In this document: one piece after another, positions 1-7,078 of the stretch
Layout: each line of letters starts with the position of its first letter
Position numbering within the stretch: the first letter of the stretch is position 1
Assembly: GCA_017466375.1 (NCBI GenBank)
Contig: JAFTUH010000004.1
Span: forward strand, 1 to 34,858
Source: Clostridia bacterium
GTDB taxonomy: Bacteria; Bacillota; Clostridia; Oscillospirales; CAG-272
Length of the DNA stretch: 34,858 nt
Direction: 5' to 3'
The notes under the pieces: model-generated
Databases searched by the model: none
The model's input: only the letters and a program-made list of their open reading frames with translations
Told to the model about the DNA's origin: nothing
Program-made: the position numbers and the translations under genes

Positions 1-272
1 GGGATGCAGAAGCTCTGCAGACCGATACCGATAGCGGCAGCGGCGTCAGCAGCCTTGGTAGCACCGGACTTCAGCGCGATGGCGGTGCCGACGGTGTAAG
101 CCCAAACAGCGTTCTCAAAGCAGATCGGCTGGGTCTCACGGATGATCTTGTCAACGTCGATGCCCTTAGCGAGGGTGATTTCCTTGCACTCTTCAATGGA
201 GGAAATGCCGTATTTCGCGAGAGTCTCCATGATTTTAGGAGCGCGTCTCTCGTAGTTTTCAAACAATGCCAT
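1..272 (-). CDS. GGGtGRT family protein, 5' part only
   Basis: The first 90 codons of a minus-strand gene that runs off the left edge of the window. The N-terminus begins MALFENYERR and continues with QPICFENAVWAY and a TKAADAAAAIG stretch, which I recognise as the start of the GGGtGRT protein family, conserved in anaerobic Firmicutes and of undefined biochemical function. The ATG at 270-272 is preceded by a strong site (GGAGGT on the minus strand, about 281-286). It lies 14 bp downstream of the NifU-like scaffold gene, so the two are almost certainly co-transcribed; family members commonly sit beside such a scaffold gene, which suggests (inference) a role in iron-sulfur or metal handling. 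The C-terminal part, including the motif that names the family, is outside the window. Confidence 0.85.
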   Translation of the reverse strand, partial: MALFENYERRAPKIMETLAKYGISSIEECKEITLAKGIDVDKIIRETQPICFENAVWAYTVGTAIALKSGATKAADAAAAIGIGLQSFCI

Positions 273-286
273 TCGTATGTACCTCC

Positions 287-988
287 TTACGCCTTTCTCG
301 GGTCGATGTACTTGACCGCATCAGCGAAACGGCCGTACGTGCCCATTGCCTTGTTGTAGGCGGTGTTCGGATCGTCGCCCTTCTTGATGAAGTCGGTCAT
401 CTTGCCGAGGGAAACGAATTCGTAGCCGATTACCTGATCGTCAGCGTCGAGAGCCATGCGGGTAACGTAGCCCTCCGCCATCTCCAGATAGCGGACGCCC
501 TTAGCGGCGGTGCCGTACATGGTGCCGACCTGGCTTCTGGAGCCCTTGCCGAGGTCCTCAAGACCTGCGCCGACGTTCAGACCGTTCTCGGAGAACGCGG
601 ACTGGGAACGACCGTATACGATCTGGAGGAAGAGCTCACGCATAGCGGTGTTGATTGCATCGCAGACAAGGTCGGTGTTAAGAGCCTCAAGAACCGTCTT
701 GCCGGGGAGGATTTCAGCAGCCATAGCAGCGGAGTGCGTCATACCGGAGCAGCCGATCGTCTCGACGAGAGCCTCCTGGATGATACCTTCCTTCACGTTG
801 AGAGTCAGCTTGCAGGCACCCTGCTGAGGTGCGCACCAGCCGATACCGTGCGTCAGTGCGGAGATGTCCTTGACCTCCTTGGCCTTTACCCAAAGACCCT
901 CTTCGGGAATCGGCGCGGGACCGTGGTTGGGACCCTGCTTCACGCAGCACATTTCCTGTACTTCGTGGGTATAAATGAGTTCGCCCAT
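287..988 (-). CDS. NifU-like iron-sulfur cluster scaffold protein
   Basis: A 233-aa protein starting MGELIYTHEV. It has cysteines in MCCVKQ (near residue 12), GWCAPQQGAC and IGCSGMTHSAAMAAE; the last resembles the GCxxxxAS cysteine segment of IscU/NifU scaffolds, which hold a nascent Fe-S cluster. The C-terminal half carries several glycine-rich segments (GLNVGAGLEDLGKG, MYGTAAKGVR). The start was chosen at ATG 986-988 because AAGGAG stands about 8 bases upstream; the open frame extends further upstream but without a ribosome site. It is the first gene of a minus-strand operon with the GGGtGRT gene. Assignment to the scaffold-like family is by recognition of the sequence; cluster binding itself is inferred. 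Confidence 0.85.
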   Translation of the reverse strand: MGELIYTHEVQEMCCVKQGPNHGPAPIPEEGLWVKAKEVKDISALTHGIGWCAPQQGACKLTLNVKEGIIQEALVETIGCSGMTHSAAMAAEILPGKTVLEALNTDLVCDAINTAMRELFLQIVYGRSQSAFSENGLNVGAGLEDLGKGSRSQVGTMYGTAAKGVRYLEMAEGYVTRMALDADDQVIGYEFVSLGKMTDFIKKGDDPNTAYNKAMGTYGRFADAVKYIDPRKA

Positions 989-1060
989 AGAAATATACTC
1001 CTTATAAAAAATTATCACTTTGGACGCGGCAGATTCTTCGGAAAATGCCCGTACATATTT

Positions 1061-1089
1061 ATTATAACGCATCTTTGTCCGTAAATCAA
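1061..1089 (-). promoter_or_regulatory. Sigma-A promoter of the iron-sulfur scaffold operon
   Basis: On the minus strand TTGATT (1084-1089) and TATAAT (1061-1066) are separated by 17 bp. The predicted transcript starts about 65 bases before the ATG at 988. Confidence 0.7.
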
Positions 1090-1248
1090 GGATAATCGCG
1101 AAATTCTGCGAAAAAAGATCGCATTTTGATCGGCGAAATTTGATTTTTTGCGGATGCCGAAATCTGAAGAAATTTATGCGTTTGCCAAAGATGTATACAG
1201 AACGGTGCAATTGCCCATACTACCCAAAAAAGAATGGGGGATACAGAC

Positions 1249-1947
1249 ATGAGCGACGAGGAAAAGAAGAACGAAGAGAACGGCACGGAGGGCGAATCGG
1301 ACAAGCTGGAGGGGATCATCAAAAGCGGATCGGTTGTGGCGAAGCGGGACGGCGAGACGATCCAGAGCTTGACGATCATCGGGCAGATTGAGGGACATTA
1401 TATCCTGCCGACGGATCAGAAGGCGACGAAATACGAGCACCTGATCCCGCTGCTCGTTTCGATGGAAGAGAGTGACGAAATCGACGGGGTTTTGATCCTG
1501 CTCAACACGATGGGCGGGGACGTCGAGGCGGGGCTGGCGCTGGCGGAGATGATCGCGAGCATGACGAAGCCGACGGTGTCGCTGGTGCTCGGCGGGGGGC
1601 ATTCGATCGGCGTGCCGCTGGCGGTGTCTGCGAAACGGTCGTTTATCGTACCGTCGGCGACGATGACGATCCATCCCGTGCGCATGAGCGGAACCGTGGT
1701 CGGCGTACCGCAGACGTACTATTATTTCGAGCGGATGCAGGACAGGATCGTGCGGTTTATCACGGCGCACTCGCGTGTGTCGGAGGAGGAGTTCCGCAAA
1801 TTGCTCCTGCGCACGGACGAGATCGCCACGGACGTTGGCTCGATCATTGATGGGCAGAAGGCGGTCGAGATCGGGCTGATCGACGGCGTGGGCGGCTTGT
1901 CGGATGCGCTCCACGCCCTGCGGACGCAGATCCGGGGCGAGGAATAG
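1249..1947 (+). CDS. tepA: TepA-type ClpP-like serine protease
   Basis: A 232-aa member of the ClpP/crotonase fold, of the translocation-enhancing protein TepA kind known from Bacillus subtilis. Visible are a charged N-terminal extension (residues 1-30), NTMGGDVEAG (oxyanion-hole region), the nucleophile motif LGGGHSIG with Ser119, and MTIHPVR with the probable catalytic His142. This Ser/His arrangement and the following GVPQTYYYFERMQ segment are typical of TepA rather than of housekeeping ClpP. I prefer the ATG at 1249 because GGGGGAT lies 8 bases before it; an in-frame ATG at 1234 would have no ribosome site. No signal peptide or membrane segment is seen, so it is cytoplasmic. It stands alone, with no Clp ATPase beside it. 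Its substrate cannot be read from the sequence. Confidence 0.85.
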   Translation: MSDEEKKNEENGTEGESDKLEGIIKSGSVVAKRDGETIQSLTIIGQIEGHYILPTDQKATKYEHLIPLLVSMEESDEIDGVLILLNTMGGDVEAGLALAEMIASMTKPTVSLVLGGGHSIGVPLAVSAKRSFIVPSATMTIHPVRMSGTVVGVPQTYYYFERMQDRIVRFITAHSRVSEEEFRKLLLRTDEIATDVGSIIDGQKAVEIGLIDGVGGLSDALHALRTQIRGEE

Positions 1948-1981
1948 GGAAAAGGGGGAGTCTGCCTCTCCCTTTTACATA

Positions 1982-2010
1982 TTGACAAGACTGTGAATCC
2001 GTGGTATACT
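1982..2010 (+). promoter_or_regulatory. Sigma-A promoter of the ABC-class ATPase leader
   Basis: TTGACA (1982-1987) and TATACT (2005-2010) are 17 bp apart. Transcription would start near 2017, giving a leader of about 220 bases before the ATPase gene at 2237, far longer than needed for translation. Confidence 0.8.
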
Positions 2011-2050
2011 GTAAAAAAACAAAAATCATTCTGATAAGGAGGCGATTGGT

Positions 2051-2065
2051 ATGACAAGCGTATAG
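2051..2065 (+). CDS. Putative four-codon leader peptide (MTSV-stop)
   Basis: A complete AAGGAGG (2036-2042) stands 8 bases before ATG ACA AGC GTA TAG. This is an ideal initiation site for a reading frame of only four codons, placed about 35 bases after the predicted transcription start and upstream of two terminator hairpins. Short leader ORFs in this arrangement are the sensing element of ribosome-mediated attenuation in front of erm and some ABC-F genes. That it works so here is inference; no translation evidence exists in the sequence beyond the ribosome site. Confidence 0.4.
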   Translation: MTSV

Positions 2066-2132
2066 GATTCGGATGTTGTCGTCTTCGCCGACGGAATGAC
2101 TTTTTGATCGATTTCTGTTTGCAGATTGGATG

Positions 2133-2205
2133 CACATCCGAAAGGGTGTGTTTTTTGTTTTACAGGATTTGTTTTTTTGCACCCAAAGGGGTGCTTTTGT
2201 TTTTT
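2133..2205 (+). terminator. Tandem terminator hairpins in the ATPase leader (attenuator)
   Basis: Hairpin 1 pairs CACATCC (2133-2139) with GGGTGTG (2144-2150) around GAAA and is followed by six T. Hairpin 2 pairs GCACCC (2179-2184) with GGGTGC (2189-2194) around AAAG and is followed by TTTTG and a T run. Both have the form of intrinsic terminators yet lie before the gene they precede. The 3' arm of hairpin 1 (GGGTGT) can pair instead with the 5' arm of hairpin 2 (GCACCC), and the 3' arm of hairpin 2 with GCACC at 2207-2211, so alternative antiterminator folds are available. Confidence 0.65.
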
Positions 2206-2236
2206 AGCACCGCGTACAGCAAAAGGAGGAATGCTT

Positions 2237-4033
2237 GTGAAACGTCTGAAAAAGAAACTGCTCAGCATGGAGCCGAATACGCATACTTACGAGGAAATGT
2301 ACAATGGCAGCATTGTATATCTTGATCCTGCCCGTCCGGGTGTACCGCCTATGTCGGACTGCGATCCGACCTATTACAGCGGGGATATAGGCTTTGAAAT
2401 TACGGGAACGCACAAACTGGCACAGGATAAGCCAACGGTAACGGTAAAAATCCCCGTGGAGCAGCTGGGGATGGATGTCTATACAGCCGCCGCTGCGGAT
2501 TTCTGTCTCAGAGAGTTCAAGAGATATGTCGACGAATTGAACGTCGATTTATACAACCGTTCCCGACCCGACAACGAAAACGGAAAGTATTATCTGTACG
2601 CACCGGGCGGCGAGGTGCTTGTCAGAAATACCGCATATTTCTCCGTGTGTTCTCAGAGAGACTACGAATACGGCGGAGGGACGACCGTATATCTGATGCC
2701 GGATGGTGAACGTCCGTCACCGAAGATGTGTTTGTGTATCAGAATGCAGGTGCAGCTGCCGAAACGGAAGATTCGAAAAACGATTCAAATGTTATGCCGA
2801 GATTTGCCCGAGGCGGTGGAGCGGTTCGTTGCAGAGTTTGATTTAATCCGAATGAAACAGGTGCTCACACTTGCCGAAAAGCAGGCAGTGATTCGTAGGT
2901 GGCTGAAAGAAAGCGATTATTGCGTCTTTATCGCTAACGGAAGCATCCTTCCGCGAGCCAAGGGAACGGATCTGCCGATGATGGAGGCGATTCCGTTTAA
3001 GTCTGCACCGGATGACGAGATCGAAATCTGCGGCGTGCGCGGAATGGGTATCAAAAAAGGTGTCACGGTTATTACGGGTGGTGGATATTCGGGGAAGTCA
3101 ACACTGTTGGACGCTATCTCTGCGGGTATCTACGATCACGTTCTCGGTGACGGACGCGAACTTTGCATCACAGATGAAAGTGCGGTCAGTATTTCGGCGG
3201 AGGACGGGCGGAGTGTAAAGCGAGTCAATATCTCGCCCTTTATCAAGTGGCTGCCCGGTGGGGATACGGAGGATTTCTCTACGGATCATGCATCGGGATC
3301 CACCTCGCAAGCGGCAAATATTATGGAAGCAGTGGACGGAGGGACCGCTCTTTTGCTGATAGACGAAGACAGAAGCGCTACGAACTTTATGATCCGTGAC
3401 CGTATGATGAAAGAACTGATCGTAAAAGAGCCGATCACACCGTTTACGGATCGGGTGGGGGAACTGTACCGCACGCGTGGGGTTTCAACGATTCTTGTGA
3501 TCGGCGGAAGCGGTGAGTACTTATCCGTCGCTGACAAGATTTACATGATGGAAGAGTACCTGATCCGTGACGTAACGGAAGAATCGAAACATATCTGCTC
3601 TGCTTACGGAATAAAAACGGAGATTCCTATACCTGCCGTGTGGGGGCAAAGACGAACACTGTACAGTGATCGCTTTTCTTCTTACCCCGAAGGGAGCGGA
3701 AGCGAAATGCTTGCGGTGTCCGATATGGGATTTATCCTGATCGGGGATGAGCAGATCGACGTGCGCGGACTGCATGATGTTGTATCTAAACGGCAGTTTG
3801 ATGCACTCGGCTTTATGCTGCGGTATTTGGAAATTTCCAATAAAGACCGTGTGATTGATCTTCGGAGAAAGGTTGACGAACTTTATGAAAGAATCGCTGA
3901 AGAGGGAATGGATATTTTGTATTCTTCCTATTTTACAACTACAGAACGGTTTCTGGATCTGCCGCGTAAGCAGGAACTTTTTGCACTGATAAACCGTATG
4001 CGGAAAATCAATTATGTAAAAACTGAAAAGTAA
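2237..4033 (+). CDS. ABC-class ATPase of the PF09818 (COG3044) type
   Basis: A 598-aa soluble protein of the 'predicted ATPase of the ABC class' family, to which the trypanosome mitochondrial RNA-editing protein MRB1590 also belongs. Seen here: an N-terminal domain of about 250 residues, the Walker A motif GGGYSGKST (281-289), a signature-like ASGSTSQAA (about 352-360) and Walker B ALLLIDED (371-378) followed by RSATNFMIRD. There are no membrane segments and no partner permease, so it is not a transporter ATPase. I chose GTG 2237: GGAGG at 2225-2229 is 7 bases before it, whereas the ATG at 2231 is too close and the upstream in-frame ATG lies inside the hairpin region. The family function in bacteria is not established; RNA or ribosome association is inference from the relative and from the attenuator-like leader. 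A strong terminator follows. Confidence 0.85.
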   Translation: MKRLKKKLLSMEPNTHTYEEMYNGSIVYLDPARPGVPPMSDCDPTYYSGDIGFEITGTHKLAQDKPTVTVKIPVEQLGMDVYTAAAADFCLREFKRYVDELNVDLYNRSRPDNENGKYYLYAPGGEVLVRNTAYFSVCSQRDYEYGGGTTVYLMPDGERPSPKMCLCIRMQVQLPKRKIRKTIQMLCRDLPEAVERFVAEFDLIRMKQVLTLAEKQAVIRRWLKESDYCVFIANGSILPRAKGTDLPMMEAIPFKSAPDDEIEICGVRGMGIKKGVTVITGGGYSGKSTLLDAISAGIYDHVLGDGRELCITDESAVSISAEDGRSVKRVNISPFIKWLPGGDTEDFSTDHASGSTSQAANIMEAVDGGTALLLIDEDRSATNFMIRDRMMKELIVKEPITPFTDRVGELYRTRGVSTILVIGGSGEYLSVADKIYMMEEYLIRDVTEESKHICSAYGIKTEIPIPAVWGQRRTLYSDRFSSYPEGSGSEMLAVSDMGFILIGDEQIDVRGLHDVVSKRQFDALGFMLRYLEISNKDRVIDLRRKVDELYERIAEEGMDILYSSYFTTTERFLDLPRKQELFALINRMRKINYVKTEK

Positions 4034-4040
4034 CGTAAAA

Positions 4041-4065
4041 AAAGGGGGACGCAAGTCCCCCTTTT
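4041..4065. terminator. Bidirectional intrinsic terminator
   Basis: GGGGGAC (4044-4050) pairs with GTCCCCC (4055-4061) around GCAA, with A-rich sequence on the left and T4 on the right. It serves the ATPase gene on the plus strand; on the minus strand a run of seven T follows, so it can also end transcripts of the lipoprotein gene. Confidence 0.85.
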
Positions 4066-4067
4066 CA

Positions 4068-4106
4068 TTATTTCATATCCCTGTCCAAGGATCGTATCTG
4101 GATCGC
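4068..4106 (-). pseudogene. Duplicated 3' end of comM (fragment)
   Basis: Read on the minus strand this encodes AIQIRSLDRDMK-stop, almost identical to the C-terminus of the intact comM at 5031 (AIQMRSLDRDMT-stop). At the DNA level 4073-4106 matches 5036-5069 at 31 of 34 positions, and similarity stops abruptly on the upstream side. No other part of comM is present. The two copies are direct repeats 963 bp apart and bracket the lipoprotein gene, as expected for an insertion that used or regenerated the gene's 3' end. Confidence 0.75.
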
Positions 4107-4132
4107 TTGAAAGCTACTTTCAATAATAGTAT

Positions 4133-4579
4133 TTATTGTTCAATGGAAGCTATTATTGGAGAGGAGCCAAACACGACTATACAACCGCAACGAATGCACG
4201 TGCCGTTTTCTTCGGTAGCTTCAACGAATGCGCGGCGGTTGTTTTCAAGTGCGATGGCATCCGCTTCCTCTGTGAATTCGTAGACGTACGCCCAGGACCA
4301 ATCAGAACGCCCGGGTTCGGATGCTTTTTTGGTCAGATGAACTACCGCCGTAATGCTTCCGTTAAGGGAAATACCGTTCGCTTCAAGATTCGGAATCAAA
4401 TTCGATATCTGCTCTGCGGTGTATTTTTGAGCATTGTAGTCCTTTTCAAAAAGCTCTACTATGCTGTCAACGCTGATCTGCTCTTCGCTATCAGGGGCTT
4501 CGGAGCTTTTTGTACCGCAAGCCACAAGAGAACAGAGTAATACACTGAGCGCAAGAATTGTCAATAATGCTTTTTTCAT
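4133..4579 (-). CDS. Small lipoprotein of unknown function
   Basis: A 148-aa protein with a textbook lipoprotein signal: MKK, a hydrophobic stretch of about 15 residues and the lipobox LVAC with Cys20, so the mature protein is lipid-anchored to the outer face of the membrane. The mature part has an acidic linker (SSEAPDSEEQ), a predicted helical region and a C-terminal part with CIRCGCIVVFG, including a CxxCxC cluster. I do not recognise a family. The ATG at 4577-4579 is preceded by AAGGAGA. The gene is alone between the duplicated comM end and a stretch without genes, and is probably a recent acquisition. Confidence 0.8.
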   Translation of the reverse strand: MKKALLTILALSVLLCSLVACGTKSSEAPDSEEQISVDSIVELFEKDYNAQKYTAEQISNLIPNLEANGISLNGSITAVVHLTKKASEPGRSDWSWAYVYEFTEEADAIALENNRRAFVEATEENGTCIRCGCIVVFGSSPIIASIEQ

Positions 4580-4615
4580 TTTCTTTTCTCCTTCAATAAT
4601 AAATGATACAAAAGT

Positions 4616-4643
4616 ATTATACCATGTTTCAGTCCGATTGCAA
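4616..4643 (-). promoter_or_regulatory. Promoter of the lipoprotein gene
   Basis: On the minus strand TTGCAA (4638-4643) and TATAAT (4616-4621) are 16 bp apart, with transcription starting about 30 bases before the ATG. Confidence 0.6.
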
Positions 4644-4971
4644 GAAAGCCGTTCTTAAGGGGAGTACAGCGGGACTGTACTGTTTCAGCAGGGTTCAACC
4701 TTTTTTATCATATCACCTTTTTCATGTCAACCAGTCTCCTTTCTGTTTGTTCTTTTCGCAAAGCGTTTGTCGGCTCCTTCTATACAGACACAAAAAATCG
4801 GGAAAAGGTTGGGCGAAAAGAAAAATTTTTTCAAAATCTATGATTCATACGGGTATCAGAAGCGGCTCAGGTGTGTGTTTAATCCGAATTGCAGTTTTAT
4901 TATAGCACATGGCAGACGGCAGCACAATAACTTGCCGGTTGAGAATGAGTTCGCTTCGCGGTTGAGTGGTT
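4644..4971. other. Stretch without a recognisable gene inside the comM islet
   Basis: No open frame here has a ribosome site or resembles a known protein. Visible structure is limited to one hairpin, AGTACAG (4663-4669) pairing with CTGTACT (4675-4681), and AT-rich sequence with short homopolymer runs. It lies between the lipoprotein promoter and the terminator of comM and could be a decayed remainder of inserted DNA. Confidence 0.5.
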
Positions 4972-5013
4972 GAGAAAAAGTTTGGCACATCCGCTTTATT
5001 GCAGATGTGCCAA
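4972..5013 (-). terminator. Terminator of comM
   Basis: On the minus strand TTGGCACATC pairs with GATGTGCCAA (5004-5013 with 4982-4991), a perfect 10-bp stem with a 12-base loop, followed by ACTTTTTC. It begins 18 bases after the comM stop codon. Confidence 0.75.
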
Positions 5014-5030
5014 GTTTCTCTGTTTTGCTT

Positions 5031-6557
5031 TTATGTCATATCTCTATCCAAGGATCGCATCTGGATCGCCTCGGCGACGTGCGATGCGGTCACGGTTTCG
5101 CTTCCGGCAAGATCCGCAATCGTCCGTGCGACACGGAGCAGGCGATCGTATCCGCGCGCGGACAGTCCCAGTTTCTCCATCGCCATTTTCATGACGGACA
5201 AGCCTGCCGCGTCGGGTGTGCACATCTCCCGTGTCTGTGCCGGGGATAGCGCACCGTTTGGCACGGGTGTGACTCCGGCAAAGCGGCGTGCGGCAAATTC
5301 ACGGGCACGGATGACGCGCTCACGGATCGCCGCGGACGATTCGCCCGGCGTCGTATCGCTCATCTCGGAGAACGATACGGCGGAGACGCGGATGTGCATG
5401 TCGATGCGGTCGAGGAGCGGTCCCGAAATCTTCGCAAGATACCGATGCCGCATCTCCGTTGAGCAGGTGCACGGCTGCTGTCCGCTTCCGTGATTGCCGC
5501 AGGGACACGGATTCATCGCCGCGATCATCGTCACACGGCAGGGGAATGTGCACCGACCGGCGGCACGCGTGATCGTGACAGCACCGTCCTCCAGCGGCTG
5601 ACGGAGACTCTCCGTAACAATGCGCGGATACTCCGGCAGCTCATCCAAAAACAGGACACCGCCATGCGCCAGCGCAAGCTCGCCCGGCGTGGGGATCTTG
5701 CCGCCGCCGACGAGGGACGGGGCGCTCATCGTGTGATGCGGCGCACGGAACGGACGCTGTGTAATCAGTCCGCTGCCCGATTCAAGCGTACCGGCTACGG
5801 AGTGAATTTTTGTGATCTCCACCGACTCCGCAAAGGAAAGCGGCGGCATGATCGTCGGGAATCGCTTGGCGAGCATAGATTTGCCCGAGCCGGGCGGTCC
5901 CACGAGAAGCAAGTTGTGCGCACCTGCGGCGGCGATCTCCATCGCGCGTTTTGCCTGCGCCTGTCCGCGTACCTCGGAAAAATCGACACCGCCGGCAAAG
6001 TCCGCGAAGTCGGGCACGATCGGCACGGCGGCGGCAAGCGGATCCTCGCCCTTGAGGTGATCCACAAGCGCACGCACGGACGGCGTTCCGTAGACGGTGA
6101 TGCCCTCGACAGCGGCAGCCTCCGCGGCATTTTCTACGGGAACGTATATTTCTTTGATGCCGGCCTCTTTGGCGCAGAGCGTCATGTTCAAGACGCCGCG
6201 AATCTTGCGCACCTCGCCGCTCAGTGACAGCTCACCGAGGAAGCACTTGTCGCGCATACCGATCTCGCGGGGGATGATGCCGCCGCACTGCAGAATCGAT
6301 ACAAGCATCGAAAGATCAAGCGAGGAGCCCTCCTTGCGCTTGTCTGCCGGGGCGAGATTCAGAATCAGCTCCATTTCGGGGATGGGCAGTCCCGAATTGT
6401 CCGCCGCGGCACGGATGCGCTCCTTTGCCTCCCGCACGGCGAGATCGGGCAGACCGACGATGTTCAGTGCGGGGAGGTTTCTCTGCCCGCTGCATTCGAT
6501 TGTGATAAGAAATCCGTCAAGGCCGGACAGTCCGGCACCGTATACTACCGATAACAT
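5031..6557 (-). CDS. comM: ComM/YifB family Mg-chelatase-like AAA+ ATPase
   Basis: A full-length 508-aa ComM homologue; the family acts as a branch-migration helicase that helps integrate transformed DNA. Domains in order: an N-terminal Lon-substrate-like region (1-170), the AAA+ core with Walker A GPPGSGKS (220-227), Walker B VLFLDE (301-306), the family motif AAMNPCPCGNHG with its paired cysteines, GPLLDRIDMH, and a C-terminal chelatase-type lid ending MRSLDRDMT. The ATG at 6555-6557 has AGGAGT about 10 bases upstream. The gene is monocistronic between its own promoter and terminator. Its last 34 bp are repeated at 4073-4106. Confidence 0.95.
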   Translation of the reverse strand: MLSVVYGAGLSGLDGFLITIECSGQRNLPALNIVGLPDLAVREAKERIRAAADNSGLPIPEMELILNLAPADKRKEGSSLDLSMLVSILQCGGIIPREIGMRDKCFLGELSLSGEVRKIRGVLNMTLCAKEAGIKEIYVPVENAAEAAAVEGITVYGTPSVRALVDHLKGEDPLAAAVPIVPDFADFAGGVDFSEVRGQAQAKRAMEIAAAGAHNLLLVGPPGSGKSMLAKRFPTIMPPLSFAESVEITKIHSVAGTLESGSGLITQRPFRAPHHTMSAPSLVGGGKIPTPGELALAHGGVLFLDELPEYPRIVTESLRQPLEDGAVTITRAAGRCTFPCRVTMIAAMNPCPCGNHGSGQQPCTCSTEMRHRYLAKISGPLLDRIDMHIRVSAVSFSEMSDTTPGESSAAIRERVIRAREFAARRFAGVTPVPNGALSPAQTREMCTPDAAGLSVMKMAMEKLGLSARGYDRLLRVARTIADLAGSETVTASHVAEAIQMRSLDRDMT

Positions 6558-6580
6558 AACTCACACTCCTGTCTGTCTAA

Positions 6581-6609
6581 ATTTTAACATAAAATTCAAA
6601 CTATGACAA
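6581..6609 (-). promoter_or_regulatory. Promoter of comM
   Basis: On the minus strand TTGTCA (6604-6609) and TAAAAT (6581-6586) are 17 bp apart. Confidence 0.55.
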
Positions 6610-6656
6610 TAGGAAAAAGGTATAATATAGAAAAAAGGAAAGAGAAGGACAGTTTT

Positions 6657-6857
6657 ATGAAGAACAAAGCGACATTCACCGTCCGTCTGGACGAGGAGCT
6701 GTATAAGAAGCTGATCGCGGTAGCCGAGGCGGAGGGCAGAAACGTGAACAACCACATGCTTCACCTCATCCGCACGAATATTGCGTATCATGAGAGAGCG
6801 CGCGGCAAGGTGGATATCTCCAAGGTCGTTCTGCCCACGGAGGGCGATGGACAGTAA
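6657..6857 (+). CDS. Small Arc-like ribbon-helix-helix protein
   Basis: A 66-aa protein with the MetJ/Arc pattern: a beta strand ATFTVRLDEEL that would contact DNA in the dimer, followed by two helices (YKKLIAVAEAEG and NVNNHMLHLIRTNIAYHE). It probably binds DNA as a repressor or as an antitoxin-like regulator, but no toxin gene is adjacent. The ATG at 6657 was chosen because AGAAGGA lies 7 bases before it and the homology starts just after; the frame opens earlier at 6603 inside the promoter region. A TATAAT stands at 6621-6626, with no clear -35 at proper spacing. Confidence 0.7.
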   Translation: MKNKATFTVRLDEELYKKLIAVAEAEGRNVNNHMLHLIRTNIAYHERARGKVDISKVVLPTEGDGQ

Positions 6858-6865
6858 GGTTATCC

Positions 6866-6894
6866 TTGACAAAGCGGGAGGGATATGGTATAAT
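6866..6894 (+). promoter_or_regulatory. Consensus promoter of the riboswitch-led operon
   Basis: TTGACA (6866-6871) and TATAAT (6889-6894) are 17 bp apart, a perfect sigma-A consensus. Transcription starts near 6901, directly before the riboswitch aptamer. Confidence 0.9.
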
Positions 6895-6902
6895 ATCCCT
6901 GT

Positions 6903-6994
6903 AAAAGGGAGTAGTTGCACGGCTCGCCCGTGCTGTATGCTTCGTCAGGACGGCAATCGCCCGTGGCATACGAGCTTTAGCGAACAAGACTTTT
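6903..6994 (+). promoter_or_regulatory. yybP-ykoY (Mn2+) riboswitch aptamer
   Basis: The signature elements of this riboswitch class appear in order. AAAAGGGAGTAG (6903-6914) opens the P1 stem and first metal-binding loop. A hairpin GCACGG/CCGTGC follows, then a stem GTATGC/GCATAC enclosing the conserved CGTCA and an ACGG/CCGT hairpin. GAACAAGACTTTT then gives the second conserved loop and closes P1 (AAAAG with CTTTT). The L. lactis and B. subtilis yybP aptamers have the same order. The class binds Mn2+ across the two loops and turns expression on. Identification is from memory of the consensus, not from a covariance search. Confidence 0.87.
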
Positions 6995-7036
6995 ATTGCA
7001 GACGGTGTCCGTCCGTGATGAAAGTCTTTCTTTTTT
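6986..7036 (+). terminator. Riboswitch expression-platform terminator
   Basis: AAGACTTT (6986-6993), the 3' strand of the aptamer P1, can pair instead with AAAGTCTT (7021-7028), with a nested hairpin GACGG/CCGTC (7001-7013), followed by TCTTTTTT. Closing P1 with ligand bound therefore blocks the terminator: an ON switch, as usual for the class. Confidence 0.85.
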
Positions 7037-7078
7037 CATGGCGTACCGCTGTAAAATTCATATTTTAAGGAGATACGT

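Noticed and set aside
4603..5493. Small plus-strand frames opposite the lipoprotein leader and the 3' part of comM
   Set aside because: No ribosome sites, no conserved motifs, and the comM part is fully explained by the minus strand.
6603..6656. Upstream start of the ribbon-helix-helix gene (84 aa form)
   Set aside because: The ATG at 6603 lies upstream of the -10 TATAAT (6621-6626); the ATG at 6657 has a proper ribosome site and fits the domain start.
6600..6857. Toxin-antitoxin pair with the ribbon-helix-helix protein as antitoxin
   Set aside because: The next frame downstream is separated by a promoter, a riboswitch and a terminator, and no toxin-like gene lies upstream on the same strand.
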